Shown here: positions 39,474 to 47,885 of the stretch, piece by piece | Layout: every line of letters begins with the position of its first letter | Numbering within the stretch: position 1 is the stretch's first letter | Assembly: GCF_003991205.1 (NCBI RefSeq) | Contig: NZ_RXOZ01000032.1 | Span: 223,819 to 287,818 of the forward strand | DNA: 64,000 nt | From: Georgenia sp. SYP-B2076 | GTDB lineage: Bacteria; Actinomycetota; Actinomycetes; Actinomycetales; Actinomycetaceae | Reading direction: 5' to 3' | Notes under the pieces: model-generated | Seen by the model: only the letters and a program-made list of their open reading frames with translations | Databases searched by the model: none | What the model was told of the DNA's origin: nothing | Translations under genes and position numbers: made by a program

Positions 39474-40625
39474 ATGATGCGAGCGATGGTGTACCGCGGG
39501 CCGTACAAGGTCAGGGTCGAGGAGAAGGACGTCCCACGGATCGAGCACCCGAACGACGCGATCGTGCGCGTGGGCCTCGCGGCGATCTGCGGTTCGGACC
39601 TCCACCTGTACCACGGCATGATGCCCGACACCCGGGTGGGGATGACCTTCGGCCACGAGTTCATCGGGGTGGTCGACCAGGTGGGCCCGTCGGTGCAGCA
39701 CCTCAAGGTCGGCGACCGGGTCATGGTGCCGTTCAACGTCTACTGCGGCTCCTGCTACTTCTGCGCCCGAGGGCTCTACTCCAACTGCCACAACGTCAAC
39801 CCCAACGCCACGGCCGTCGGCGGCATCTACGGCTACTCGCACACCTGTGGCGGCTACGACGGCGGACAGTCCGAGTACGTTCGGGTGCCCTTCGCCGACG
39901 TCGGGCCCAGCATCATCCCGGACTGGATGGACGACGAGGACTCGGTGCTGCTCACCGACGCCCTGGCCACGGGATACTTCGGCGCCCAGCTCGGTGACAT
40001 CGTCGAGGGTGACACGGTGGTGGTGTTCGGGGCGGGTCCGGTGGGGCTGTTCGCCGCCAAGTCGTCCTGGCTCATGGGAGCCGGGCGGGTCATCGTCATC
40101 GACCACCTCGAGTACCGGCTCGAGAAGGCCCGCACGTTCGCCCACGCGGAGACGTACAACTTCGCCGAGTACGACGACATCGTCGTGCACATGAAGCGGA
40201 TCACCGACCACCTGGGGGCCGACGTCGCCATCGATGCCGTGGGCGCCGAGGCCGACGGCAACTTCCTCCAGCACGTGACCGCGGCCAAGCTCAAGCTGCA
40301 GGGCGGCTCCCCCGTGGCGCTGAACTGGGCCATCGACTCGGTGCGCAAGGGTGGGACCGTCTCCGTGATGGGCGCGTACGGCCCGATGTTCAGCGCCGTG
40401 AAGTTCGGCGACGCCCTGAACAAGGGGCTGACGCTGCGGATGAACCAGTGCCCCGTCAAGCGCCAGTGGCCGCGGCTGTTCGAGCACATTCGCAGCGGCT
40501 ACCTCAAGCCGAGCGACATCGTCACGCACCGGATCCCGCTCGAGCACATCGCCGAGGGCTATCACCTGTTCTCGGCCAAGCTCGACGGCATCATCAAGCC
40601 GCTCATCGTCCCAAGCGCCGGCTGA
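39474..40625 (+). CDS. Zinc-dependent alcohol dehydrogenase (formaldehyde dehydrogenase-like)
   Basis: A 383-residue medium-chain dehydrogenase. Catalytic zinc ligands are in AAICGSDLHLYHG and MTFGHEFIGVVDQVG. The structural zinc loop is YCGSCYFCARGLYSNC, complete with four Cys. NAD binding is VVVFGAGPVGLFAAKSSWLM. The insertion GGIYGYSHTCGGYDGGQSEYV and the ending KPSDIVTHRIPLEHIAEGYH place it in the glutathione-independent formaldehyde-dehydrogenase-like branch. The actual substrate is probably an aldehyde or alcohol. Two ATGs (39474, 39477) are possible. The next gene follows 14 bases after its stop. Confidence 0.9.
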   Translation: MMRAMVYRGPYKVRVEEKDVPRIEHPNDAIVRVGLAAICGSDLHLYHGMMPDTRVGMTFGHEFIGVVDQVGPSVQHLKVGDRVMVPFNVYCGSCYFCARGLYSNCHNVNPNATAVGGIYGYSHTCGGYDGGQSEYVRVPFADVGPSIIPDWMDDEDSVLLTDALATGYFGAQLGDIVEGDTVVVFGAGPVGLFAAKSSWLMGAGRVIVIDHLEYRLEKARTFAHAETYNFAEYDDIVVHMKRITDHLGADVAIDAVGAEADGNFLQHVTAAKLKLQGGSPVALNWAIDSVRKGGTVSVMGAYGPMFSAVKFGDALNKGLTLRMNQCPVKRQWPRLFEHIRSGYLKPSDIVTHRIPLEHIAEGYHLFSAKLDGIIKPLIVPSAG

Positions 40626-40639
40626 GGGAGAGGAACACC

Positions 40640-41209
40640 ATGGCGTACACGGCCGACAAGCCCCAGCAGGCGCCCTCCGCGGACGAGCTGCGCGCGCGGA
40701 TCCCGGGCTGGGGCGTGGACCTGGACCCCAAGGACCGTCCCGCGGTGCCCCGGGAGCAGAACCTGCCCACCGGCGCGCACTGGGACTTCCCCGAGCGCCA
40801 GCCCGAGACGTGGCCGCGGGAACGCTCGATCGAGCACAAGTTCCTCACGCCCGTCTTCGGCACCTCCAGCCCGCCACGGGGCGTCTCCGGGGCGATGCGC
40901 AAGCACGCCTACCGCGCGTACAGCGAGGCACGCGCCGCGCACTGGCTCCTCCTCCTGGCCGCCGACCGGGTGGACGCCTGGGAGAGCCATCTCCGGTCGT
41001 TCGTGACGCTGCACCTGGACAACCCCGTCACCGAGACCGGGGTGCTCAGCGAGCTCTCGCACCACCCCGTCGCGTCCCGCCTCGGGCAGAAGCGCGCCGA
41101 CCTGAGCCACCAGTGGATCGACCCGCTCATCGTCGCCGGCCCGTGGGTGGCGGCCGGCGGCGCCGCGTACCTGGGGATCAGGACCCTGGTGAGGCGCCGT
41201 CGCGCCTGA
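40640..41209 (+). CDS. Conserved hypothetical protein linked to the alcohol dehydrogenase
   Basis: A 189-residue protein of unknown function. ATG 40640 has GGGAGAGGA upstream and lies 14 bases behind the dehydrogenase. The N-terminal 60 residues are polar with Pro-rich segments (GWGVDLDPKDRPAVPRE, GAHWDFPERQPETWPRERS). The centre is helical, with SGAMRKHAYRAYSEARAAHW and LLLLAADRVDAWESHLRS. A single hydrophobic segment near the C-terminus (LIVAGPWVAAGGAAYLGI) ends in Arg-rich LVRRRRA, so it is probably a tail-anchored membrane protein with its bulk in the cytoplasm. A link to the dehydrogenase is suggested by the spacing only. Confidence 0.75.
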   Translation: MAYTADKPQQAPSADELRARIPGWGVDLDPKDRPAVPREQNLPTGAHWDFPERQPETWPRERSIEHKFLTPVFGTSSPPRGVSGAMRKHAYRAYSEARAAHWLLLLAADRVDAWESHLRSFVTLHLDNPVTETGVLSELSHHPVASRLGQKRADLSHQWIDPLIVAGPWVAAGGAAYLGIRTLVRRRRA

Positions 41210-41243
41210 TTTTGGGTGCCGCCCGGGCGGGAGGCCGCCGATG

Positions 41244-41816
41244 TCAGGCCGGCGAGGCGGCCTTCTCGTACCGGAGGAGGACGACCCCGTTGCCGAAGGT
41301 CCGGGTCTCGACGAGGCGGAGGTCGCTCCAGGTGTCCGAGGCCGCGAAGAGAGGCTTGCCACGCCCGATCAGGACGGGGTGGACGTAGAGGCGGTACTCG
41401 TCGATCAGGTCGTGCTCCCGGAAGGTGGCCGCGAGGTCGGCACCACCGACCGCCAGGTCCCCGCCCGGCTGGGCCTTGAGCGCCAGGACGTCCTCCACGA
41501 CGACGTCCCGCACGATGGTGGCGTTCGGGCCGGCCTCTTGCAGGGTCCGGGAGTAGACGATCTTGGGCATCTCCCGCCAGATGGCGGCGAACTCGGCCAT
41601 CGGGCCCGGGACCGACGGGTCCGCGTCGGCGGTCGGCCAGAACCCTTCCATGAGCTCGTAGGTGACGCGCCCCTCCAGGAACGCGCCCATCGGCCGGAGC
41701 TGCTCGTTGAAGTGCCGGTGCAGCTCCTCGTCGATCCGGTGCCAGTCGATCTGGCGGTCCGGTCCCTCGATGAAGCCGTCGACGGAGATGGAGATGGACA
41801 GGACGATCCTTCTCAT
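41244..41816 (-). CDS. Dihydrofolate reductase-like (RibD C-terminal domain) family protein, second copy
   Basis: A 190-residue RibD-C/DHFR-fold protein. ATG 41816 is preferred, with GAGGA upstream; an ATG seven codons earlier (41837) is also open. The first strand RRIVLSISISVDGFIEGPD has the VDG motif. FLEGRVTYELMEGFWP matches the family's GRxTYE block. DLAVGGADLAATFREHDLID followed by LYVHPVLIGRGKPLFA is the C-terminal signature. It is distinct in length and detail from the member at 8706-9350. Substrate unknown. Confidence 0.88.
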   Translation of the reverse strand: MRRIVLSISISVDGFIEGPDRQIDWHRIDEELHRHFNEQLRPMGAFLEGRVTYELMEGFWPTADADPSVPGPMAEFAAIWREMPKIVYSRTLQEAGPNATIVRDVVVEDVLALKAQPGGDLAVGGADLAATFREHDLIDEYRLYVHPVLIGRGKPLFAASDTWSDLRLVETRTFGNGVVLLRYEKAASPA

Positions 41817-41904
41817 CGCGGTCCTCGCTGACGTCATGAGATCGGGGTGCCACCGACCACACTAGGGCCCCACGCCTCGCCCGGGATGCCCCAGACCGGG
41901 GGCC

Positions 41905-41940
41905 TTGGCAGGCCAGACCGCCCGTGCCAGGCTCGACGCA
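41905..41940 (+). promoter_or_regulatory. Promoter of the DUF2277 gene, leaderless
   Basis: TTGGCA (41905-41910), a 17-base spacer, CAGGCT (41928-41933) and then six bases to ATG 41940. Both hexamers and the spacing are good for a housekeeping sigma factor, and the distance implies a leaderless transcript. Confidence 0.65.
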
Positions 41941-42218
41941 TGTGCCGCAACATCCGGACGCTCCACAACTTCGAGCCCACGGCGACGAGCGCGGAGGCCC
42001 ACGACGCCGCGCTGCAGTACGTCCGCAAGATCAGCGGCATGACGAAGCCGTCCGCCGCGAACGCGGCAGCTTTCGACGCCGCCGTCGAGGCGATCGCGCA
42101 CGAGACCGAGCACCTGCTCGCGCACCTCGTCACCTCCGCGCCGCCCAAGAACCGTGAGGTCGAGGCGGAGAAGGCGAAGGAGCGGAGCCGGCGCCGCTTC
42201 GCGACCACCAGCGCGTAG
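41940..42218 (+). CDS. DUF2277 family protein
   Basis: A 92-residue protein matching the actinobacterial DUF2277 family over its whole length: MCRNIRTLHNFEPTATSAEA, then AALQYVRKISGMTKPSAANA, the helix VEAIAHETEHLLAHLV and the basic tail. The invariant MCRNIxxLxNF start fixes ATG 41940 as the start. Function unknown. The stop TAG lies inside the stem of a terminator hairpin. Confidence 0.88.
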   Translation: MCRNIRTLHNFEPTATSAEAHDAALQYVRKISGMTKPSAANAAAFDAAVEAIAHETEHLLAHLVTSAPPKNREVEAEKAKERSRRRFATTSA

Positions 42219-42244
42219 CCGCCGCTCGGCGCTGCGGCTACGCG
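42212..42244. terminator. Bidirectional terminator overlapping the DUF2277 stop codon
   Basis: CGCGTAGCCGC (42212-42222) and GCGGCTACGCG (42234-42244) form a perfect 11-bp stem with an 11-base loop. The TAG stop at 42216-42218 is within the stem. It sits between convergent genes and can serve both. Confidence 0.75.
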
Positions 42245-42299
42245 GCCGGCGACTCCTCGGCCGCTCGTGCTCCTCAGGCGTGCAGCGGGAGGCGGCTCC

Positions 42300-44186
42300 T
42301 CAGCCGTGGAGCGGGAGCACGAGCTCCGCGGGGCCGCCCTCGACCACCCGCACCGGGATGCCCCAGTCCTGGGACGCGAGGTGGCAGGCGGGGAACTCCA
42401 CCGCGGGGTCCGCGTCGCAGGAGGCGGCCTTGGCGGTGATCGAGAGGACCGTGTCCGCGCCGCCGTCAGCCGACGCGGCCCCCGCCGTCGACGGCGTCAG
42501 CGTGATCACCCGCTCCAGCTCGGTGCCCGAGCCGGCGCCGGCCGCGAGGGCGCCCGGCCGGGAGACGGCGACATCCAGCTGGGTGGAGGGGCCGAAACGG
42601 TCGTCGTACTTCTGGCCCGTGGCCGGGGTGAAGACCACCCGCAGCGTGAAGGTGGGGGCGACCTCGGTGACCGGGCGGCGGGTGCGGTGCGCCTCGCCGT
42701 CGTGGTGGCGCCCCTTCTCGCCCAGGGCGAGCCGGGTGAGCCGGTGGGCGGCGGACTCCACCACGAGCAGGTGGGTGCCGCCGTCGACGACGAGGAGCCC
42801 GGACGGCTCGGCCAGACCGGTGGCGAGGGTGGAGACCTCACCGGCGCGCGGGTCGTAGACGCGCACGGCGCCGTTGTAGGTGTCCGCCACGGCGACCGTG
42901 CCGTCGGGCAGCGCGCAGACCGCGAGCGGGTGCTGGAGGAGCGCCTCGGCGGCCGGGCCGTCGCGGTGCCCGAACTCGAAGAGGCCCTCGCCGACGACGG
43001 TGCGCACCCGCCCGCCCGACGGGCCGAGCTCGACGCGGCGCAGCGCGGAGGTCTCGGCGTCGGCGAGCCAGATCCCCTCGTCGGCGTCGACGGCGAGGCC
43101 GGACGGCTGCGCGAACCACGCCTGGTCGAGCGCGCCGTCGACGAGGCCCTCGTGCATGGTGCCGGCGAGGTGGCGCACCGTCCCCGCGACCGGGTCGAAC
43201 ACCCAGAGCGTGTGGTTGCCGGCCATCGCCACGACGAACGCGCCGGCGGCCGGCGACCAGAGGACGTCCCACGGCGAGCTCAGCCGCAGGCCGAGCGCGT
43301 CGGTCCCCGCGCCGTTCTCGGCGCCGCCGACCATGTACTGCGCGCCCGTGCCCGCCAGGGTGGTGACGTGCCCGTCGGCCAGGCGGACCCCGCGCAGGAG
43401 GTGGTTGACGGTGTCGGCGACGACGACGTCGTAGCCGAGCGTCCCGCGGAGGTCCTCGGGCACGAGGCACAGGCCGTTGGGCTCGTTGAACCGGGCGACG
43501 TCGGGCCCGCCGTCGGCCCGGCCACGCTCGCCGTCACCGATGGTCCGCACGAGCGTCTCGCCGTCGGGAGCGAGCTCGGTGAGGCGGTGGTGGCCGGCGT
43601 CGGCGACGAGGAGGTTGCCGCCTGGCAGGAGGGTGGCCTTCGCGGGGAACCGGAGCGTCGTGGCGGGCGGCTCGGGAGCCACGTAGGGGCCGTCGCCGCG
43701 GTGGAGCGTGCCGGCCGCCTCGTGCTCGGCGACGAGCTCGCGGACGAGGATCTCCAGGTTGGTGGCGTGCCCCTCGCCGGCCATCGTCGCGACGATGTAG
43801 CCCTGCGGGTCGAGGACGACGAGGGTCGGCCAGGCGCGCGCGGTGTAGGCGGACCAGGTGACCAGCTCGGGGTCGTCGAGCACCGGGTGGGCGACGCCGT
43901 AGCGCTGGACCGCCGCGGCGAGGGCCGCCGGGTCGGCCTCATGCACGAACTTGGGCGAGTGCACGCCCACGATGACCAGGACGTCGCGGTAACGCTCCTC
44001 CAGCTCGCGCAGCTCGTCCAGGACGTGCAGGCAGTTGATGCAGCAGAACGTCCAGAAGTCGAGGATCACGATCTTGCCGCGCAGGTCGGCCAGCCCGAGG
44101 TCCTTGCCGCCGGTGTTGAGCCAGCCGCGGCCGGCGAGCTCGGAGGCACGCACGCGGGGCGCCCGTGTCGGGTTCGTCGTCGTCAT
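42300..44186 (-). CDS. Thioredoxin-like domain fused to NHL beta-propeller
   Basis: A 628-residue cytosolic protein similar to the NHLRC2 type. Residues about 20-160 form a thioredoxin fold with KIVILDFWTFCCINCLHVLD; the active site reads C-C-I-N-C in place of CxxC (Cys48, Cys49, Cys52). Residues about 175-470 hold NHL repeats that make a six-bladed propeller (ATLLPGGNLLVADAGHHRLT, RFNEPNGLCLVPEDLRG, QPSGLAVDADEGIWLADAET). The last 150 residues are a beta domain ending in CHLASQDWGIPVRV. No signal peptide is seen. The role may be thiol redox coupled to ligand binding but is unproven. Confidence 0.88.
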   Translation of the reverse strand: MTTTNPTRAPRVRASELAGRGWLNTGGKDLGLADLRGKIVILDFWTFCCINCLHVLDELRELEERYRDVLVIVGVHSPKFVHEADPAALAAAVQRYGVAHPVLDDPELVTWSAYTARAWPTLVVLDPQGYIVATMAGEGHATNLEILVRELVAEHEAAGTLHRGDGPYVAPEPPATTLRFPAKATLLPGGNLLVADAGHHRLTELAPDGETLVRTIGDGERGRADGGPDVARFNEPNGLCLVPEDLRGTLGYDVVVADTVNHLLRGVRLADGHVTTLAGTGAQYMVGGAENGAGTDALGLRLSSPWDVLWSPAAGAFVVAMAGNHTLWVFDPVAGTVRHLAGTMHEGLVDGALDQAWFAQPSGLAVDADEGIWLADAETSALRRVELGPSGGRVRTVVGEGLFEFGHRDGPAAEALLQHPLAVCALPDGTVAVADTYNGAVRVYDPRAGEVSTLATGLAEPSGLLVVDGGTHLLVVESAAHRLTRLALGEKGRHHDGEAHRTRRPVTEVAPTFTLRVVFTPATGQKYDDRFGPSTQLDVAVSRPGALAAGAGSGTELERVITLTPSTAGAASADGGADTVLSITAKAASCDADPAVEFPACHLASQDWGIPVRVVEGGPAELVLPLHG

Positions 44187-44444
44187 GAGGGGACACTCTC
44201 ACCTCCCACCGACACGGCCGGAGGCTTCTCAGATCCCGGCTACCGGCGCACGGCCCGTCTCACCCGTCGGCGCCGCCCGGCGATCGGCGGGCGAGGGGCG
44301 CCGGCGCCGACTACTCTTCCATCGGTCCGGACCGTTTCGCGCGGCCCGTGGAACGACGCGACCCGTCCTGCGACCCGGTTCACCGGGCGGCGCCGGGCCC
44401 CGCGCCCCTCGCGCACCCGAGACATCATGAGAGCTGGACGACCG

Positions 44445-45887
44445 ATGACTGCAGCAACCCAGGCCGGGGTCGGCTTCCGGTCCGAACGCGGCCCCATCCT
44501 CATCGCGCTCATGCTGACCACCGGCCTGATCGCGATCGACGCGACCATCGTCGCGACCGCGGTCCCCTCGATCGTGCGGGACATCGGCGGCTTCTCCGCC
44601 TTCCCGTGGCTGTTCTCGAGCTATCTGCTCGCGCAGGCCGTCTCGGTCCCCGTCTACGCGAAGGTCTCGGACATGGTGGGCCGCAAGCCCATCATCCTCA
44701 TCGGCATCGGGCTGTTCCTGCTGGGCTCGGTGCTGTGCGGCCTGGCGTGGAGCATGCCCGCGCTCATCGCGTTCCGGCTGCTGCAGGGCCTCGGCGCCGG
44801 CGCGGTGCAGCCGATGGCGATGACCATCGCGGGGGACATCTACACCGTCCGCGAACGCGCGAAGGCCCAGGGCTACCTGGCGAGCGTGTGGGCCGTCTCC
44901 TCGGTCGTCGGGCCGACGCTGGGCGGGGTGTTCTCCTCGCTCGGTCTCTGGCGCGGCATCTTCTTCATCAACGTGCCGCTGTGCCTGCTCGCCGTGTGGA
45001 TGCTCGGGCGGTCCTTCCACGAGAACGTCGCACGCACCGCGCACAAGGTCGACTACCTCGGCGCGGGCCTGCTCACCGGCGCACTGAGCCTGCTCATGCT
45101 CGCCATCCTCGAGGGCGGCCAGGCCTGGGCGTGGGACTCCCCCGTGAGCGTCGGCGCCTTCGCGACCGGGGCCGCGCTGCTGCTCATCTTCGTCGTGGTC
45201 GAGCGCCGTGCCGCCGAACCCGTCCTCCCGGGCTGGCTCTTCTCCCGTCGGCTCGTCCTGACCACCTCGCTGATCGCCTTCGGCGTCGGCGCCGTCATGC
45301 TCGGCCTCACCTCCTACGTACCCACCTTCCTGGAGGGCGTGCTCGGCACCCCGCCGATCTTCGCCGGCCTCGCCCTCGCCGCGCTCACGCTCGGGTGGCC
45401 CATCTCCGCCTCGCAGTCCGGGCGCCTCTACCTCCGCATCGGCTTCCGCCGCACCGTCCTCATCGGCATGCTGTTGGTGCTCGCCGGGGCCGCGCTCCTC
45501 GCCTTCATGGTGGCCCCCAGGCCGGCCGTGCTCCTGGTGGCCGCCAGCTGCTTCGTCGTCGGGCTCGGCCTCGGCCTGGTCGCGGCGCCGAGCCTGATCG
45601 CCGCCCAGTCCAGCGTGCCGTGGCACGAGCGCGGCGTCGTCACGGGCACCACCATGTTCGCCCGCTCGATCGGCAGCGCGATCGGCGTCGCCGTCTTCGG
45701 CGCGGTGGCGAACGGCGTCTACTCCTCGGCCGGCGCCCACGACGCCGCGGCGATCGGCTCCGCCTCCACCGCGGTGTTCACCGCGGCCTTCGTCGCGGCC
45801 GGACTGACCGCCGTCGCGGCCCTCGCCATGCCCGCCGTCACCGCACAAGCGCCGGTGGCGGGGCCCACGGACGAGGGCGACGCCTGA
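44445..45887 (+). CDS. MFS drug exporter, DHA2 family (14-helix)
   Basis: A 480-residue membrane protein. ATG 44445 gives the start TAATQAGVGF; ATG 44427, six codons earlier, is equally open and neither has a strong ribosome site. DHA2 marks are TTGLIAIDATIVATAVPSIV in helix 1, VYAKVSDMVGRKPIILIGIG in loop 2-3, FRLLQGLGAGAVQPMAMTI (motif C-like) and WAVSSVVGPTLGGVFSSLGL in helix 5. It likely exports hydrophobic compounds in exchange for protons. The AraC-type gene starts 17 bases downstream and may regulate it. Confidence 0.9.
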   Translation: MTAATQAGVGFRSERGPILIALMLTTGLIAIDATIVATAVPSIVRDIGGFSAFPWLFSSYLLAQAVSVPVYAKVSDMVGRKPIILIGIGLFLLGSVLCGLAWSMPALIAFRLLQGLGAGAVQPMAMTIAGDIYTVRERAKAQGYLASVWAVSSVVGPTLGGVFSSLGLWRGIFFINVPLCLLAVWMLGRSFHENVARTAHKVDYLGAGLLTGALSLLMLAILEGGQAWAWDSPVSVGAFATGAALLLIFVVVERRAAEPVLPGWLFSRRLVLTTSLIAFGVGAVMLGLTSYVPTFLEGVLGTPPIFAGLALAALTLGWPISASQSGRLYLRIGFRRTVLIGMLLVLAGAALLAFMVAPRPAVLLVAASCFVVGLGLGLVAAPSLIAAQSSVPWHERGVVTGTTMFARSIGSAIGVAVFGAVANGVYSSAGAHDAAAIGSASTAVFTAAFVAAGLTAVAALAMPAVTAQAPVAGPTDEGDA

Positions 45888-45891
45888 TTGC

Positions 45892-45904
45892 TACGCTTTG
45901 GTCC
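45892..45904 (+). promoter_or_regulatory. Leaderless promoter of the AraC-type gene
   Basis: TACGCT (45892-45897) begins five bases after the exporter's TGA and ends seven bases before ATG 45905. No ribosome site lies between. Confidence 0.55.
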
Positions 45905-46345
45905 ATGACCCCGGAGGGCCTCGCCAACCTCGCGCACCTGCGCCGGGCGCGGGACCTGGTCGACCGGGAGTACGCGCGCCCGCTCGACGTGCCGACGATG
46001 GCGCGCCGCGCGCTCATGTCGCCGGCGCACTTCTCGCGTCAGTTCCGCGCGGCCTACGGCGAGACCCCGTACGGCTATCTCATGACCCGCCGGGTCGAGC
46101 GGGCGATGGCCTTGCTGCGTGGGGGCATGAGCGTGACCGACGCGTGCATGGCGGTGGGCTGCACCTCGCTGGGCTCGTTCAGCTCCCGCTTCACCGAGCT
46201 CGTGGGAGAGACACCCAGCTCCTACCGCCGCCGCGAGCACGGCGCGGTCGCGGCGATGCCGGCGTGCGTGGCGAAGGCGCGCACACGGCCGGGACGCCTC
46301 TCATCGAGCAGGAACGGAGAAGCCGTCGGCGCGGCCGCTTCCTAG
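45905..46345 (+). CDS. AraC-family helix-turn-helix regulator, DNA-binding domain only
   Basis: A 146-residue protein that is little more than the AraC DNA-binding domain. It has LRRARDLVDREYARPLDVPT, then MARRALMSPAHFSRQFRAAY (first HTH), GETPYGYLMTRRVERAMALL, and SVTDACMAVGCTSLGSFSSR (second HTH) closed by GETPSSYRR. No ligand-binding domain is present. The 35-residue tail is basic and unstructured. Such short members often sit next to a VOC-family gene, as here, and may sense through a partner. It is leaderless. Its stop TAG forms the first bases of the next gene's -10. Confidence 0.88.
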   Translation: MTPEGLANLAHLRRARDLVDREYARPLDVPTMARRALMSPAHFSRQFRAAYGETPYGYLMTRRVERAMALLRGGMSVTDACMAVGCTSLGSFSSRFTELVGETPSSYRRREHGAVAAMPACVAKARTRPGRLSSSRNGEAVGAAAS

Positions 46346-46355
46346 AGTGGGCGGC
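46343..46355 (+). promoter_or_regulatory. Leaderless promoter of the VOC gene, sharing its first three bases with a stop codon
   Basis: TAGAGT (46343-46348) is a -10-like hexamer whose TAG is also the stop codon of the AraC-type gene. Seven bases later the ATG at 46356 begins. Confidence 0.55.
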
Positions 46356-46766
46356 ATGAGCATCGCACTGCAGTACTGCAACGTGACCGTCAACGACCTG
46401 GACGAGTCGCTCGCGTTCTATCGCGACGGCCTCGGCCTCGAGGTGCGCAACGACGTCGCCTCGGGCGGGTTCCGCTGGGTCACCCTGGGCAGCGCCACGC
46501 AGCCGGGCCTCGAGATCGTCCTGTCGGAGCCGCACGCCGGCCGGTCCCAGGACGACGGCGACGCCCTCCAGGAGCTGCTGGTCAAGGGATCGTTGCCGAT
46601 CCTCGTGTTCCGCACCGACGACCTCGACGCGCTCTTCGAGACGCTGCGGGCCTCGGGCGCCGAGGTGCTGCAGGAGCCCATGGACCAGCCCTGGGGACCC
46701 CGCGACTGCGCGTTCCGTGACCCGTCCGGCAACACAGTGCGGATCTCGCGGGCGCCCTCGGCGTAG
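46356..46766 (+). CDS. VOC superfamily (glyoxalase/bleomycin-resistance-like) protein
   Basis: A 136-residue vicinal-oxygen-chelate protein starting at ATG 46356, which is leaderless. An in-frame ATG three codons upstream is less likely. The first beta-alpha-beta module is QYCNVTVNDLDESLAFYRDG followed by FRWVTLGSATQPGLEIVLSE. The second is LVFRTDDLDALFETLRASG and closes with PWGPRDCAFRDPSGNTVRIS. Metal ligands are plausible (an early acidic/His site and Glu of the last module), but the substrate cannot be named. The pair AraC-VOC recurs in actinobacteria and may form a small sensing unit. Confidence 0.88.
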   Translation: MSIALQYCNVTVNDLDESLAFYRDGLGLEVRNDVASGGFRWVTLGSATQPGLEIVLSEPHAGRSQDDGDALQELLVKGSLPILVFRTDDLDALFETLRASGAEVLQEPMDQPWGPRDCAFRDPSGNTVRISRAPSA

Positions 46767-46880
46767 CCCGTTCCGTTCCGTTCTTGCGGATTCTCGGCCG
46801 ACGTCCGTCGAACAGCGGCCGCCGTCTGACATCCCCAGGAACGCGGCCCGCCCGACGGCGAAGCTGTACCCCGTCGCTGT

Positions 46881-47831
46881 TCAGGCCACCTCGGCGAAGA
46901 ACCTCAGCATCAGGTCGGCCACCTGCTCGGGCGCCTCGGTGGCGAGGTAGTGCGCGGCGCCCTTGACTGCCGCGAGCTCCACGTGGTCGGCATGCGCCCC
47001 GCCGCCCCGCAGGAGTGCCCGCACCACCGCGGGCGGGAAGACCTGGTCCTCGGTACCGACCATCACCATGGTGGGCGTCCGGAGCCTGGTGCCCCCGTAG
47101 CGCCCGCGGAGGATGCACACCGCCTCGGGCAGGACCAGGTGGCGATACATCGCGGACTGGGCGCGAGCCCGGTCGGGTTCGCGGAGGCGGGCGAGGAAGA
47201 TGTCCATGTCCGCCGGCGACAACGCGGCCGGGTCGGCGACGAAGTCGTCGAGCATGTGGCGCGGGACGCGTTGCCGGCCTCGCCCGACCAGCGCGGCACC
47301 GACGCCGGGGATCGCGAGCACCTCCTGGTGCCACAGGTGCCGGAACCGTGGGAGGAGGCGTGCGCGGACCTTGACAAACGGCGGCGGGACGCCCATGACG
47401 ACGTGACGCTCGACGCGTTCGGGATGGTCGCGGCACAGCACGTACCCGGTGATCGCCCCCATGTCATGGCTGGCCAGCCGCACGCGGCCGAGCCCGAGTG
47501 TATCCAGCAGGGCGACGACGTCGGCGAGCATCTGGTCCCGGGTGTAGCCCCCCGGTGGGGCGTCGGTCCAGCCCGATCCGCGCAGGTCCGGGCAGATCAC
47601 GCGGTAGTGCCCGACCAGGTGTGGGATGACCCCGTGCCACGCCCACCAGTGCTGCGGCGAGCCGTGGAGCAGCAGGACCGGCTCGCCGCTGCCCGCCTCC
47701 GCCACGTGCATCCGCAACCCTGGCAGGGCGACGAAGCGGTGCGTCACCCCGTCGACGTCGGGAAGGGCCTGCGTCTCCGGGTCTGCGTCCGGGACTGGAT
47801 GTGCGCCCGTCGGGCGCTCGCTACGCTCCAT
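46881..47831 (-). CDS. Alpha/beta hydrolase (epoxide/haloalkane hydrolase-like)
   Basis: A 316-residue hydrolase. The oxyanion region is PVLLLHGSPQHWWAWHGVIP (HGSPQ). The nucleophile elbow RLASHDMGAITGYVLCRDHP places Asp as the nucleophile, typical of epoxide hydrolases, haloacetate and haloalkane dehalogenases. The later acid is in VMVGTEDQVFPP and the catalytic His in KGAAHYLATEAPEQV. CPDLRGSGWTDAPPGGYTRD is family-typical. It is divergent from a TetR gene with 54 bp and a palindrome between, so it is probably under that regulator's control. The substrate is unknown. Confidence 0.9.
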   Translation of the reverse strand: MERSERPTGAHPVPDADPETQALPDVDGVTHRFVALPGLRMHVAEAGSGEPVLLLHGSPQHWWAWHGVIPHLVGHYRVICPDLRGSGWTDAPPGGYTRDQMLADVVALLDTLGLGRVRLASHDMGAITGYVLCRDHPERVERHVVMGVPPPFVKVRARLLPRFRHLWHQEVLAIPGVGAALVGRGRQRVPRHMLDDFVADPAALSPADMDIFLARLREPDRARAQSAMYRHLVLPEAVCILRGRYGGTRLRTPTMVMVGTEDQVFPPAVVRALLRGGGAHADHVELAAVKGAAHYLATEAPEQVADLMLRFFAEVA

Positions 47832-47854
47832 CCCCTCACGCTACTACGTTCATT

Positions 47855-47866
47855 GTGACGAGTCAC
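47855..47866. promoter_or_regulatory. Palindromic operator between the hydrolase and tetR
   Basis: GTGACGAGTCAC is a 5-base inverted repeat around GA, in an AT-richer 54-bp divergent gap. It lies seven bases upstream of TATAGT (47873-47878), the -10 of tetR, so bound protein would block it. TATAGT ends seven bases before ATG 47886, another leaderless start. Confidence 0.6.
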
Positions 47867-47885
47867 TACAGTTATAGTTGGGGAC

